From positions 1-36,150 of the forward strand of contig CAJUOC010000028.1 in NCBI GenBank assembly GCA_910587925.1: a stretch of 36,150 nt of DNA, written 5' to 3'. Under the pieces are notes generated by a model. It made no database searches. It was given only the letters and a program-made list of their open reading frames with translations, and was not told where the DNA came from. Origin of the DNA: an uncultured Muribaculaceae bacterium. GTDB taxonomy: Bacteria > Bacteroidota > Bacteroidia > Bacteroidales > Muribaculaceae. The translations under genes were made by a program, and so were the position numbers. Of the stretch, positions 17,961-26,679 are shown one piece after another (the first letter of the stretch is position 1; each line of letters begins with the position of its first letter).

Positions 17961-19086
17961 ATGATTACCCAGGAACAATTAAAAGAGACTTTTGAGCGCA
18001 AGCTGGCGCTGAGGAGGTATCTTTGACATCGACAGCAAGAAAATAGAAGTCGAAGAAGAGGAGCTGCGTACCCATGTGCCCGACTTCTGGGAACACCCGG
18101 CCGAGGCACAGAAGCAGATGAAGAAAATCAAGGACATACAGGCGTGGCTCGACGGCTACAAGGAAGTCGAGGATGCCTGCGAGGAGCTCTCGCTGGCCTA
18201 CGACTTCGTAAAGGAGGGGCTGGTCGAGGAGGCCGACGTAGACGCGCAGTATGCCGACACCATCGCCAAAATCGAGGCTCTGGAGCTGCGCAACATGCTC
18301 CGCCGCGAGGAAGACAAGCTGGGCGTGGTGCTCAAAATCAACTCGGGCGCCGGCGGCACCGAGAGCCAGGACTGGGCATCGATGCTGATGCGCATGTACC
18401 TGCGCTGGTGTGAGCAGCACGGCTACAAGACCTCGATCGCCAACCTCCTCGAGGGCGACGAGGCCGGCATCAAGAGCGCCACCATCAATGTGGAGGGCGA
18501 CTTTGCATACGGCTACCTCAAGAGTGAGAACGGTGTGCACCGACTGGTGCGCGTGTCGCCGTACAACGCCCAGGGCAAGCGCATGACCTCGTTTGCATCG
18601 GTATTTGTCACCCCGCTGGTCGACGATACCATCGAGGTGCGCGTCGACCCCGCCCTGCTCTCGTGGGACACCTTCCGCTCGGGTGGCGCCGGCGGTCAGA
18701 ACGTCAACAAGGTCGAGTCGGGTGTGCGCCTGCGCTACCAGTTTACCGACCCCTACACGGGCGAGAAGGAGGAAATCCTCATCGAGAACACCGAGACCCG
18801 CGACCAGCCCAAGAATAAGGAAAACGCCATGCGGCAGCTCCGCTCCATACTCTACGACAAGGAGCTGCAGCACCGCCTGGCCGAGCAAGCCAAAATCGAG
18901 GCCGGTAAGATGAAAATCGAGTGGGGCTCGCAGATACGCAGCTACGTCTTTGACGACCGCCGCGTAAAAGACCACCGCACCGGCTGGCAGACTTCCGACG
19001 TGGGCGGAGTGATGGACGGCGACATCGACGACTTCATCAAGGCATACCTGATGGAGTTTGCCGGCAAGACCGACGCCGAGGACTGA
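17961..19086 (+). CDS. prfB: Peptide chain release factor 2, expressed by +1 programmed frameshift
   Basis: The first 21 codons (MITQEQLKETFERKLALRRYL) run from 17961 to 18023 and meet a TGA at 18024-18026. Shifting +1 at CTT-TGA-C continues as DIDSKKIEVEEEEL to the stop at 19086, giving about 374 residues, close to E. coli RF2 (365). The GGQ peptidyl-tRNA hydrolysis motif is at residues ~244-246 (SGGAGGQNVNK). The stop-codon recognition tripeptide, SPF in E. coli, reads SPY at ~199-201. RF2 releases peptides at TGA and TAA; the in-frame TGA makes its own synthesis self-regulating. The ATG at 18076 lies in the shifted frame but would discard the first helices of domain 1, so the frameshift product is preferred. 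Confidence 0.97.
18012..18027 (+). promoter_or_regulatory. RF2 recoding site: AGGAGG-TAT-CTT-TGA-C
   Basis: An internal Shine-Dalgarno-like AGGAGG (18012-18017) is separated by three bases (TAT) from the slippery CTT (18021-18023), the TGA stop (18024-18026) and the following C (18027). The order and spacing equal those of the classical E. coli prfB site (AGGGGG-TAT-CTT-TGA-C). When RF2 is scarce, TGA decoding is slow and the ribosome slips forward by one base. Confidence 0.96.
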
Positions 19087-19121
19087 CCGCGCCGCCGACC
19101 GCGCCCTGAATACTTTTTTTT

Positions 19122-19151
19122 GACGCGCCGCACATACAAATGCGGCGTGTC
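19122..19151. other. Hairpin between prfB and the S41 protease gene
   Basis: An 11-bp stem with one G-T pair (19122-19132 with 19141-19151) and an 8-nt loop lies between the two genes. A T-run lies before, not after, the stem on the plus strand, so it is a poor terminator for prfB; it may attenuate or process the prfB-S41 transcript. Confidence 0.4.
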
Positions 19152-19167
19152 ATACGTTATAAGAATT

Positions 19168-20817
19168 ATGAAGAAAATCCTGCTGTATATCGCCTTGGCG
19201 GCGGCCTGCGCGGTCGCCGGCGCCCAGTCGCGCTCCAACAAGACCGACCTGGCCCGCAACCTCACCATATTCAACTCGCTGGTAAAGGAGCTGGAGACCA
19301 ACTACGTAGACACCGTCGACCCCGACATGCTCATCCGCACCGCCATCGACGCCATGCTCGACCGCATCGACCCCTATACGGAGTACTACCCGGCCGACGA
19401 GCAGGAGGAGCTCACCACCATATCCTCGGGACAGTACGGCGGCATCGGCGCCTACATACTCAAGCGCGGCGACAATGTCATCATACACCAGCCCGTATGG
19501 GACGCGCCCGCCCGCCGTGCCGGCCTGCGCCATGGCGACGTGATACTGCGCGTCGACACCACCGCCATCACCCCCGGCATGGCCAGCGACCGCGTAAGCA
19601 AGCTGCTGCGCGGCCAGCCCGGCTCGCGGCTCACGGTGCAGGTGCGCCGCCCCTATGTGACCGACTCAATCATCACGGTCGACATCACCCGCCGCAATAT
19701 AGAGGTAAATCCCATGCCCTACGCCGGCCTCGACTCCACCGGCATCGGATATATCAAGCTCACCACCTTCAACGACAAGAGCGCCGGGGCTGTGCACGAC
19801 GCCGTCGAGTCTATGCTGCGCCGCAAGCCCCGCGGTATCATCATCGACCTGCGGGGCAACGGCGGCGGCCTGCTCGAGAGCGCCGTGCAGATTGCCGGGC
19901 TGTTTGTACCCAAAGGCACCGAGATAGTGCGCACCCGCGGCTTCGAGAGCAAGCGCGACAAGGTATACAAGACCACCCGCCGCCCGCTCGACACCGACAT
20001 CCCGCTGGTGATAATGGTCGACGAGGGCACCGCCTCGGCCTCGGAGATACTGGCCGGCTCGCTGCAAGACCTCGACCGCGCCGTCATACTGGGCGAGCGT
20101 TCATACGGCAAGGGACTGGTGCAGGTGCCCCGTCCGCTGCCCTTCGACGCCATGATGAAAGTCACCGTCGCACGCTACTACATCCCCAGCGGCCGACTCA
20201 TACAGGCCATCGACTACTCGCGCCGCAACCCCGACGGCTCGGTGGCACGCATCCCCGACAGCCTGCGCCGCACATGGCACACCCGCGCCGGCCGCGAGGT
20301 GCTCGACGGCGGCGGCATCACGCCCGACGTAGCCGTGGCCGACTCGTCGATGAACCGCCTGCTGTACAACGTCATCGCCGACATGTGGGCATACGACTTT
20401 GCCAACCGCTACGCCGCCCGCAACCCCGCCGCGCCCGACTCCGACTGGGTGCCGGGCGACTCGGTGTTTGCCGAGTTCAAGGCGTTTATCGACCCGGAGC
20501 GCTTCAAGTACGACCGCCTCAGCGAGAGCGGCATCGACTACCTGCGCCAGGCCGCCCGCCAGGAAGGCTACATGACCGACTCGGTCGCCGCCCAGCTCGA
20601 CATACTCGAGCGCATGATGAAGCATGACCTGGGGCGCGACCTCGACTTCAACCGCGCCAAGCTCATCGAGATACTCGACGCCGAGATAGGCGAGCGCTAC
20701 TTCGACGAAGCCCAGCTCACCCGCCGCGCGCTGCGATACGACGTCGAGACCGACTCGGCCCGCGCCGTGCTCCTCGACCCCGCCCGATACAGACACCTGC
20801 TCGCCCCGCGCCGATGA
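19168..20817 (+). CDS. S41 family C-terminal processing peptidase
   Basis: The start is placed at the ATG at 19168, where MKKILLYIALAAACAVAGAQ forms a signal peptide; upstream in-frame codons extend into the hairpin. The protein has 549 residues. A PDZ domain (about 85-165) contains YGGIGAYI and RAGLRHGDVILRVD. The S41 core follows, with GIIIDLRGNGGGLLESA (~223-239), the catalytic Ser290 in GTASASEI and Lys315 in SYGKGLVQ, spaced 25 residues as in CtpB and Prc. The ~190 residues after the core are an extension common in Bacteroidota homologues. It cleaves periplasmic proteins near their C-termini; the targets are unknown. Its stop overlaps the mfd start by 4 bases. Confidence 0.95.
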   Translation: MKKILLYIALAAACAVAGAQSRSNKTDLARNLTIFNSLVKELETNYVDTVDPDMLIRTAIDAMLDRIDPYTEYYPADEQEELTTISSGQYGGIGAYILKRGDNVIIHQPVWDAPARRAGLRHGDVILRVDTTAITPGMASDRVSKLLRGQPGSRLTVQVRRPYVTDSIITVDITRRNIEVNPMPYAGLDSTGIGYIKLTTFNDKSAGAVHDAVESMLRRKPRGIIIDLRGNGGGLLESAVQIAGLFVPKGTEIVRTRGFESKRDKVYKTTRRPLDTDIPLVIMVDEGTASASEILAGSLQDLDRAVILGERSYGKGLVQVPRPLPFDAMMKVTVARYYIPSGRLIQAIDYSRRNPDGSVARIPDSLRRTWHTRAGREVLDGGGITPDVAVADSSMNRLLYNVIADMWAYDFANRYAARNPAAPDSDWVPGDSVFAEFKAFIDPERFKYDRLSESGIDYLRQAARQEGYMTDSVAAQLDILERMMKHDLGRDLDFNRAKLIEILDAEIGERYFDEAQLTRRALRYDVETDSARAVLLDPARYRHLLAPRR

Positions 20818-23800
20818 CCGCCGCCGCCGACTCCAAGGCCGTGACCTTAGCATCGCTGGCCGCCGCCTTCATCACTCCCGAGCGCCGTCGCGCCCTCGGC
20901 TCCCTGCTCGACGGGCGGGCATCGTCGCCGGCCCTCACCGGGCTGGCCGGCTCATCGGCCGCCATGGCGCTGGCCGCCATCGCCCCGGCCGCAGGCGCCG
21001 CCCCCATGCTGGTGGTCGGCTCCGACGCCGACGATGCCGGATACATATTCTTTGACCTCACCCGCCTGCTGGGCGAGGCCGCCGTCGCCTTCATGCCCTC
21101 GGGATACAAGCGCGACATACGCTACGGCCAGCCCGACCCGCCCGCCGTCATACTCCGCACCGAGGCCCTGCGCCGCATAGCCTCCGACCCGGCCCTGCGC
21201 ATCGTGGTGACATACCCCGAGGCACTGGCCGAGCGCGTGGCGTCGCGGGCCGACATCGACCGCGACACCATATCGCTGGAGCGCGGCGCCACCTGCGACC
21301 TCACCGCCCTGGAGATACGGCTGCGCGAGGTAGGCTTCCGCGAGGTCGACTATGTATACGAGCCGGGGCAATTTGCCGTGCGAGGCTCCATCCTCGACAT
21401 CTTCGGCTACTCGAGCGAGCTGCCCTTCCGCCTCGACTTCTTCGGCGACGAGATTGACTCGATACGCTCCTTCGACGTCGAGACCCAGCTCTCGGAGTCG
21501 CGCCTCGACCGCATCGACATCACCGCCGACGTAGACTCGCGCGCCGGCGGCTGCACTCTGCCAGAGTATATGCCGGCCGACACCATGATAGCCGTGCGAC
21601 GGCCCGACGACACCGTGGCACGCGTGCGCGCCATCGCCGCCGGCGAGATGTCGGCCACGGCCGTAGCCGCCGGCGACATCGACCCCGAGGCGATGACCCA
21701 CGTGGTCGACCCCGAGGCATTTGCCGACGCCTGGGCGCGTGCCCGCCGCATCACCTTCACCGCCGCCCCCGAGGCCGGCCCGGACGCCGACGCCACACTC
21801 GACTTCGGCTGCCGCCCACAGGGCCTGTACCACAAAAATTTCGACCTCATCGCCGAAAATTTCACCCGCCTCATCGGCGAGGGTTACCGCCTGTGCATAC
21901 TGAGCGACAACTCCCGCCAGTTTGAGCGCCTGCGCGTAATATTTGAAGATCGCGGCGACCGCATCGCTTTCACCCCGGTCGAAGACACCCTCCACGAGGG
22001 ATTTGCCGACCCCGCCACCCGCACCTGCGTCTTCACCGACCATCAGATATTCGACCGCTTCCACAAGTACACCCTCCGCAGCGACCGCGCCCGCTCGGGC
22101 AAGATGGCTCTGTCGCTCAAGGAGCTCAACCAGCTCGAGGTGGGCGACTATGTGGTGCACGTCGACCACGGCATAGGCCGCTTTGCCGGACTGCTGCGCA
22201 CCGATGTGGCCGGCCGCACCCAGGAGATGATCAAGCTCGTGTATCAAAACGACGACATCATCTTCGTATCCATCCACGCCCTGCACAAGCTCGCCAAGTA
22301 CCGCGGCAAGGAAGGCGTGCCGCCCAAGCTCAACCGCATCGGCTCGGGCGCATGGCAGCGCACCAAGGAGCGCACCAAGAGCAAGCTCAAGGATATCGCC
22401 CGCGACCTCATACGCCTCTACGCCCGCCGCCGACAGGAGCAGGGATATGCCTTCTCGCCCGACTCATACATGCAAGAGGAGCTGGAGGCATCCTTTATAT
22501 ACGAGGACACCCCCGACCAGCTCACCGCCACCCGCGCCGTCAAGGCCGACATGGAGAGCGACCGCCCAATGGACAGGCTCATCTGCGGCGACGTGGGCTT
22601 CGGCAAGACCGAGATAGCCGTGCGCGCCGCATTCAAGGCCGCCGCCGACTCCAAGCAGGTGGCCGTGCTCGTGCCCACCACCGTGCTCGCCTTCCAGCAC
22701 TACACCACCTTCTCCGAGCGCCTGCGCGACTTTCCCGTGAGAGTCGAGTATCTGTCGCGCGCCCGCACCGCCAAGGAGACCCGTCAGATACTGGCCGACC
22801 TGGCCGAGGGCAAGATAGACATCATCGTCGGCACCCACAAGCTCATCGGCAAGACCGTCAGATTCAAAGACCTCGGGCTGCTCATAGTCGACGAGGAGCA
22901 GAAATTCGGCGTCGCCGTCAAAGAGAAGCTCAAGGAGCTGCGCGTCAACCTCGACACCCTCACCATGAGCGCCACCCCCATACCGCGCACACTGCAATTC
23001 TCGCTCATGGGCGCCCGCGACCTCTCCAATATCAATACCCCGCCGCCCAACCGCCACCCCATCCTCACCTCCGTCACCTCGCTCGACGACGACCTCATGC
23101 GCGAGGCCATCAACTTCGAGATGGCCCGCGACGGCCAGGTATTCGTCGTAAACCACCGCATCGAGGGCCTCCACGAGCTCGAGGCCATGATACACCGCCT
23201 GGTGCCCGACGCACGCGTCGCCGTGGCCCACGGGCAGATGCCCCCCGAGCGCCTCGAGAAGACCATCGTCGACTTCGCCGCCCACGACTACGACGTGCTC
23301 CTCTCCACCACCATCATCGAGAGCGGCGTCGACATGCCACGCGTCAACACCATCATCATCAACAACGCCCAGAATTTCGGCCTCAGCGAGCTCCATCAGC
23401 TCCGCGGCCGCGTGGGCCGCAGCTCCCGCAAGGCATTCTGCTACCTCACCATCCCCCCCGGCAAGCCCCTCACCGACGTGGCGCGCCGCCGCCTCCAGGC
23501 CATCGAGAGCTTCTCCGACCTGGGCTCGGGTATGCACATCGCCATGCAAGACCTCGACATACGCGGCGCCGGCAACCTGCTCGGAGCCGAGCAGAGCGGA
23601 TTCATAGCCGACCTGGGCTACGAGACCTACAACAAGATACTGCGCGAGGCCGTCACCGAGCTGCGCACCGAGGAGTTTGCCGACCTCGACGAGCACTCGC
23701 GCGCCGAAGTCGCCGCCGAAGACGAGTTTGTCACCGACTGCGTCATCGAGAGCGACATGGAGCTGCTGCTGCCCCCGTCTTACGTGCCCCAGACCTCCGA

Positions 23801-24194
23801 GCGCATCGCCCTGTACCAGGAGCTGGACGGCCTCGACACCGACGAGCAGGTCGACGCCTTTGCCCGCCGGCTCGAAGACCGCTTCGGCCGCATCCCCGAC
23901 GTCACCGCCGAGCTGCTGCTCGTGCCGCGCCTGCGCCGCCTCGCCCGCCGCCTCGGCATCGAGAAAGTCAACCTCCACCAGGGCACCATGTACATCTACT
24001 TTGTGGGCGAGAGCAACAAGGCATACTACATGTCGCCCATGTTTGGCCGCCTCCTCACCTACCTCACCACCAATCCCCGCCGCGTAAAAATCCGCCAGAA
24101 CTCAGCCCGCCAGAGCTTCAGCATCGCCTCGGTCGACACCGTCAGCGAGGCCGTCGAAGTCCTCCGCACCGCCCTCTCCATGCCCGTGAGCTGA
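20814..24194 (+). CDS. mfd: Transcription-repair coupling factor Mfd
   Basis: A protein of 1126 residues, the normal length. The N-terminus is the UvrB-homology module that contacts UvrA. The RNA-polymerase interacting domain is seen at ~441-455 (GDYVVHVDHGIGRFAGLL). The translocase has Walker A GDVGFGKTE (~591-599), DEEQ in LLIVDEEQKFGV, motif III TMSATPIPRTLQFSL, and QLRGRVGRSSRKAFCYL near the end of the second RecA lobe. The C-terminal autoinhibitory TRCF domain follows. It dislodges stalled RNA polymerase and recruits UvrAB. The ATGA overlap with the protease gene implies coupled translation. The tpiA promoter overlaps the last codons. Confidence 0.98.
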   Translation: MTAAADSKAVTLASLAAAFITPERRRALGSLLDGRASSPALTGLAGSSAAMALAAIAPAAGAAPMLVVGSDADDAGYIFFDLTRLLGEAAVAFMPSGYKRDIRYGQPDPPAVILRTEALRRIASDPALRIVVTYPEALAERVASRADIDRDTISLERGATCDLTALEIRLREVGFREVDYVYEPGQFAVRGSILDIFGYSSELPFRLDFFGDEIDSIRSFDVETQLSESRLDRIDITADVDSRAGGCTLPEYMPADTMIAVRRPDDTVARVRAIAAGEMSATAVAAGDIDPEAMTHVVDPEAFADAWARARRITFTAAPEAGPDADATLDFGCRPQGLYHKNFDLIAENFTRLIGEGYRLCILSDNSRQFERLRVIFEDRGDRIAFTPVEDTLHEGFADPATRTCVFTDHQIFDRFHKYTLRSDRARSGKMALSLKELNQLEVGDYVVHVDHGIGRFAGLLRTDVAGRTQEMIKLVYQNDDIIFVSIHALHKLAKYRGKEGVPPKLNRIGSGAWQRTKERTKSKLKDIARDLIRLYARRRQEQGYAFSPDSYMQEELEASFIYEDTPDQLTATRAVKADMESDRPMDRLICGDVGFGKTEIAVRAAFKAAADSKQVAVLVPTTVLAFQHYTTFSERLRDFPVRVEYLSRARTAKETRQILADLAEGKIDIIVGTHKLIGKTVRFKDLGLLIVDEEQKFGVAVKEKLKELRVNLDTLTMSATPIPRTLQFSLMGARDLSNINTPPPNRHPILTSVTSLDDDLMREAINFEMARDGQVFVVNHRIEGLHELEAMIHRLVPDARVAVAHGQMPPERLEKTIVDFAAHDYDVLLSTTIIESGVDMPRVNTIIINNAQNFGLSELHQLRGRVGRSSRKAFCYLTIPPGKPLTDVARRRLQAIESFSDLGSGMHIAMQDLDIRGAGNLLGAEQSGFIADLGYETYNKILREAVTELRTEEFADLDEHSRAEVAAEDEFVTDCVIESDMELLLPPSYVPQTSERIALYQELDGLDTDEQVDAFARRLEDRFGRIPDVTAELLLVPRLRRLARRLGIEKVNLHQGTMYIYFVGESNKAYYMSPMFGRLLTYLTTNPRRVKIRQNSARQSFSIASVDTVSEAVEVLRTALSMPVS

Positions 24195-24198
24195 TTTG

Positions 24199-24230
24199 TT
24201 TTGACTTTTGGCGGCGATTTCGTAACTTTG
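24199..24230 (+). promoter_or_regulatory. Canonical promoter of tpiA (TTTTG - 19 nt - TAACTTTG)
   Basis: The -33 box TTTTG (24199-24203) and -7 box TAACTTTG (24223-24230) are separated by exactly 19 bases, the phylum consensus. The start codon is 22 bases beyond the -7 box, preceded by an AT-rich leader and no Shine-Dalgarno sequence. Confidence 0.85.
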
Positions 24231-24252
24231 CAGCCACTTAAGTATATTACAA

Positions 24253-25008
24253 ATGAGAAAGAATATCGTAGCAGGCAACTGGAAGATGAACACCACCCTT
24301 CCCGAAGGCCTCAAGCTGGCCGACGAGGTAAACGCCGCCCTCGCCGCCGAGAAGCACAATTGCGACGTAATCATCTGCGTGCCCTTCACCCACCTGGCCC
24401 CCGTAGCAGCCGTAATTGACCAGAACGTGCTCGGCCTCGGCGCCGAAAACTGCGCCGACCACACCTCGGGCGCATACACCGGCGAGGTATCGGCTCCCAT
24501 GGTAGCCTCCACCGGCGCCACCTACGTAATCCTCGGCCACAGCGAGCGCCGCCAGTACTACGGCGAGACCGCCGCTACCCTGCGCGAGAAAGTCGACCTC
24601 GCCCTGGCCGCCGGCCTCACCCCCATCTTCTGCATCGGTGAGGTACTCGCCGAGCGTGAGAACGGCACCTACAACGATGTCGTGAAGGCTCAGGTCGAGG
24701 ACGCCCTCTTCCACCTCTCCGCCGAAGACTTCGGCAAGCTCATCCTCGCCTACGAGCCCGTATGGGCAATCGGCACCGGCAAGACCGCCACTGCCGACCA
24801 GGCCGAGGACATGCACGCCCACATCCGCGGCGTCATCGCCGCCAAGTACGGCGAGCAGGTTGCCCAGGACACCTCCATCCTCTACGGCGGCAGCTGCAAG
24901 CCCTCCAACGCAGCCGAGCTCTTTGCCAAGCCCGACGTAGACGGCGGCCTCATCGGCGGCGCTTCCCTCAAGTGCGCCGACTTCATGGGCATCGTCAAGG
25001 CATTCTGA
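24253..25008 (+). CDS. tpiA: Triosephosphate isomerase
   Basis: A protein of 251 residues. The active site is intact: Lys11 in AGNWKMN, His96 in GHSERR and Glu168 in YEPVWAIGTGK, followed by the phosphate-binding loop YGGSCKPSNA and GGLIGGASLK. It interconverts dihydroxyacetone phosphate and glyceraldehyde 3-phosphate in the cytoplasm. It has its own canonical promoter and is closed by the hairpin at 25025-25059, so it appears to be mainly monocistronic, with the SPOR and folE genes read through or separately started. Confidence 0.98.
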   Translation: MRKNIVAGNWKMNTTLPEGLKLADEVNAALAAEKHNCDVIICVPFTHLAPVAAVIDQNVLGLGAENCADHTSGAYTGEVSAPMVASTGATYVILGHSERRQYYGETAATLREKVDLALAAGLTPIFCIGEVLAERENGTYNDVVKAQVEDALFHLSAEDFGKLILAYEPVWAIGTGKTATADQAEDMHAHIRGVIAAKYGEQVAQDTSILYGGSCKPSNAAELFAKPDVDGGLIGGASLKCADFMGIVKAF

Positions 25009-25024
25009 TTCAACCCACCCACAG

Positions 25025-25059
25025 ATGGTATGCAGCTCCCCCTCGGAGCTGCATACCAT
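25025..25059 (+). terminator. Hairpin after tpiA
   Basis: A perfect 15-bp stem (25025-25039 with 25045-25059) with a 5-nt loop begins 16 bases after the tpiA stop codon. The tail is ATCTTACC rather than a long T-run, so partial read-through into the SPOR gene is possible. Confidence 0.6.
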
Positions 25060-25083
25060 ATCTTACCTATCACCCCTACCCCG

Positions 25084-25581
25084 ATGACAGCCCGACATCT
25101 CCTCATCATCGCCGCCATGACCGCAGCAGCGGCCGCCACAGCCGCCGTGCCCGTCGACTCCACAGCCGCCGTGCCCCCCATCGTGGCCGAGCTCGCCTCG
25201 GGCACAGTCGAGGTATCGCTCCCGGCCGGGTTTATCTCGCGGCTGGCCGCACGCCCGGCCGCTGAAGCCGCGCCCGACGCCGAAGACACCGCGCCGGCAT
25301 CGGCCACCCGCGCCAAGAGCCGCACCGGATACCGCGTGCAGATTTTCGACGACAACAACGCCCGCACCGCCAAGCACGAGGCCCAGGCCCGCCGTGCCCG
25401 CGTCGGCTCGCGTTTCCCCGAATACAATACTTACATCTCTTTCAATTCCCCCTACTGGCGGGTAAAGGTAGGCGACTTCCGCACCCGCTCCGAGGCCGAG
25501 GCCGCCATGGGCGCCATCCGCGCCGCATTTCCCGCCTACGGCAGCCAGCTGCGCGTAGTGCGCGACCGCATCAACCATTGA
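25084..25581 (+). CDS. SPOR-domain exported protein
   Basis: The start is placed at the ATG at 25084, where MTARHLLIIAAMTAAAAATAAVP gives a signal peptide; an upstream ATG lies within the tpiA hairpin. The 165-residue protein has a low-complexity Ala/Pro linker and then a C-terminal SPOR domain (TGYRVQIFDDNNARTAKHEAQARRAR ... YWRVKVGDFRTRSEAEAAMGAIRAAFP). SPOR domains bind denuded peptidoglycan glycan strands at division sites, so a periplasmic cell-wall-associated role is likely. It ends one base before the folE start codon, so the two are probably co-transcribed. Confidence 0.88.
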   Translation: MTARHLLIIAAMTAAAAATAAVPVDSTAAVPPIVAELASGTVEVSLPAGFISRLAARPAAEAAPDAEDTAPASATRAKSRTGYRVQIFDDNNARTAKHEAQARRARVGSRFPEYNTYISFNSPYWRVKVGDFRTRSEAEAAMGAIRAAFPAYGSQLRVVRDRINH

Positions 25582-25582
25582 C

Positions 25583-26170
25583 ATGACTCCCGAAGAAGTA
25601 AAGCTCATGACCCCCGAGGAGCGAGTGGCAGCCATCGCCGCCCGCTACGCCGACATCATCGCCCTGGTGGGCGAAGACCCCGAGCGCGACGGCCTTGTCA
25701 AGACACCCGAGCGCGCCGCCAAAGCCCTGTGGCACTGCACCCAAGGCTACCGCACCGACCCGCGCGCCATCATCCGTGGCGCCCTCTTTGAGGCCGAGGG
25801 CTCGCGCATCGTGACGGTGCGCGACATCGAGTTCTACTCCATGTGTGAGCATCACATACTGCCATTTTTCGGCACCGTGAGCATCGCCTATCTCCCCGGC
25901 GACAAGATAGTGGGCTTGAGCAAACTCGCCCGCATCGTCGACGCCTTCAGCCGCCGCCTCCAGGTGCAGGAGCGGCTCACCGCCCAGCTATGCACCGAAG
26001 TGATGGAAGCCATCGGCGCGCGCGGCGTCGCCGTGAAATGCACCGCCGAGCACCTCTGCATGAAGATGCGCGGCGTCGAGAAGCAGCAGTCGGCCACCGT
26101 CACCATCGAATACGCCGGTCTCCTCGCCACCGACCCCACCCTCCGCGCCGAAGCCCTCGCCCTGCTCTGA
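25583..26170 (+). CDS. folE: GTP cyclohydrolase I
   Basis: A protein of 195 residues of the bacterial FolE type. The zinc ligands Cys88, His91 (SMCEHHILPFFG) and Cys159 (EHLCMKMRG) are present, together with the catalytic His90 and His157 and the signature GLSKLARIVDAFSRRLQVQERLT. It converts GTP to 7,8-dihydroneopterin triphosphate, the first step of folate synthesis, also used for queuosine precursors. It overlaps neither neighbour but follows the SPOR gene by one base. Its TGA stop codon forms the first three bases of a TGATGCG unit of the heptad array that follows. Confidence 0.97.
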   Translation: MTPEEVKLMTPEERVAAIAARYADIIALVGEDPERDGLVKTPERAAKALWHCTQGYRTDPRAIIRGALFEAEGSRIVTVRDIEFYSMCEHHILPFFGTVSIAYLPGDKIVGLSKLARIVDAFSRRLQVQERLTAQLCTEVMEAIGARGVAVKCTAEHLCMKMRGVEKQQSATVTIEYAGLLATDPTLRAEALALL

Positions 26171-26178
26171 TGCGCTCG

Positions 26179-26341
26179 TGATGCATGATGCATGATTCAT
26201 GATGCATGATTCATGATGCATGATGCGTGATGCAAGGATGCATGATGCAAGGATGCATGATGCGTGATGCACGATGCATGATACATGATTCATGATGCAT
26301 GATTCAGGATGCGTGATGCATGATTCAGGATGCATGATTCA
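26179..26341. repeat. Heptanucleotide array, 23 units of TGATGCA/TGATTCA
   Basis: Twenty-three contiguous 7-bp units run from 26179 to 26341. Most are TGATGCA or TGATTCA, with TGATGCG, GGATGCA, GGATGCG, CGATGCA and TGATACA as variants; two units (26235 and 26250) carry one extra base. A related TGATGCG at 26168 contains the folE stop codon. Since 7 is not a multiple of 3, the array offers TGA in all three plus-strand frames. The same unit recurs in inverted orientation at 26891-26932. Confidence 0.93.
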
Positions 26342-26415
26342 GGTGACTATATAAATGTAGTCGCAATTTTGGCGTTTAGGCTATTTAACCGGCATGTGAT
26401 CGACTGCGGGGAAGC

Positions 26416-26606
26416 GTGTCGGAGACACGCCATTGTGGTTAACCCCAGGTGAAACCTGGGGTACTCGCCGACCAAAGATTATGCGCCTCGGAGAGGTGCT
26501 TCAATTTGTGCGCGCCAATAGACAAGCATCTCTCCGAGACGCACATAAATGTATGGTTAACCCCGGGTTGCACCTGGGGTTAACCACAATGGCGTGTCTC
26601 CGACAC
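26416..26606. repeat. 191-bp element with 35-bp perfect terminal inverted repeats
   Basis: Positions 26416-26450 and 26572-26606 are perfect 35-bp inverted copies. Each end also folds locally: 26442-26462 is a 9-bp stem with loop GAA, and 26555-26585 is a 14-bp stem with one G-T pair and loop TGC. Inside, 26481-26501 and 26524-26546 form a further imperfect inverted repeat around CTCGGAGAG. No coding sequence or transposase is present. The element lies between the heptad array and a second inverted-repeat element. The AT-rich stretch 26342-26415 before it shows nothing recognisable. Confidence 0.9.
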
Positions 26607-26679
26607 TCTTCTCTGCCGCAAAGAACCCTATATTATGCTGCGCCATCTCCCGCCACGATAGAGCGCATACCGATAGAAC

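Noticed and set aside
17834..17978. Longer N-terminus for the TPR protein
   Set aside because: It would read through the divergent promoter region and displace a clean signal peptide from the N-terminus.
18024..18026. Premature stop making prfB a pseudogene
   Set aside because: The TGA sits in a complete RF2 recoding site and the +1 frame continues with full RF2 homology.
19113..19151. Terminator between prfB and the S41 protease gene
   Set aside because: The T-run precedes the stem rather than following it on the plus strand, so it does not have terminator form.
26179..26341. CRISPR array
   Set aside because: Units are contiguous 7-mers without spacers, and no cas gene is present.
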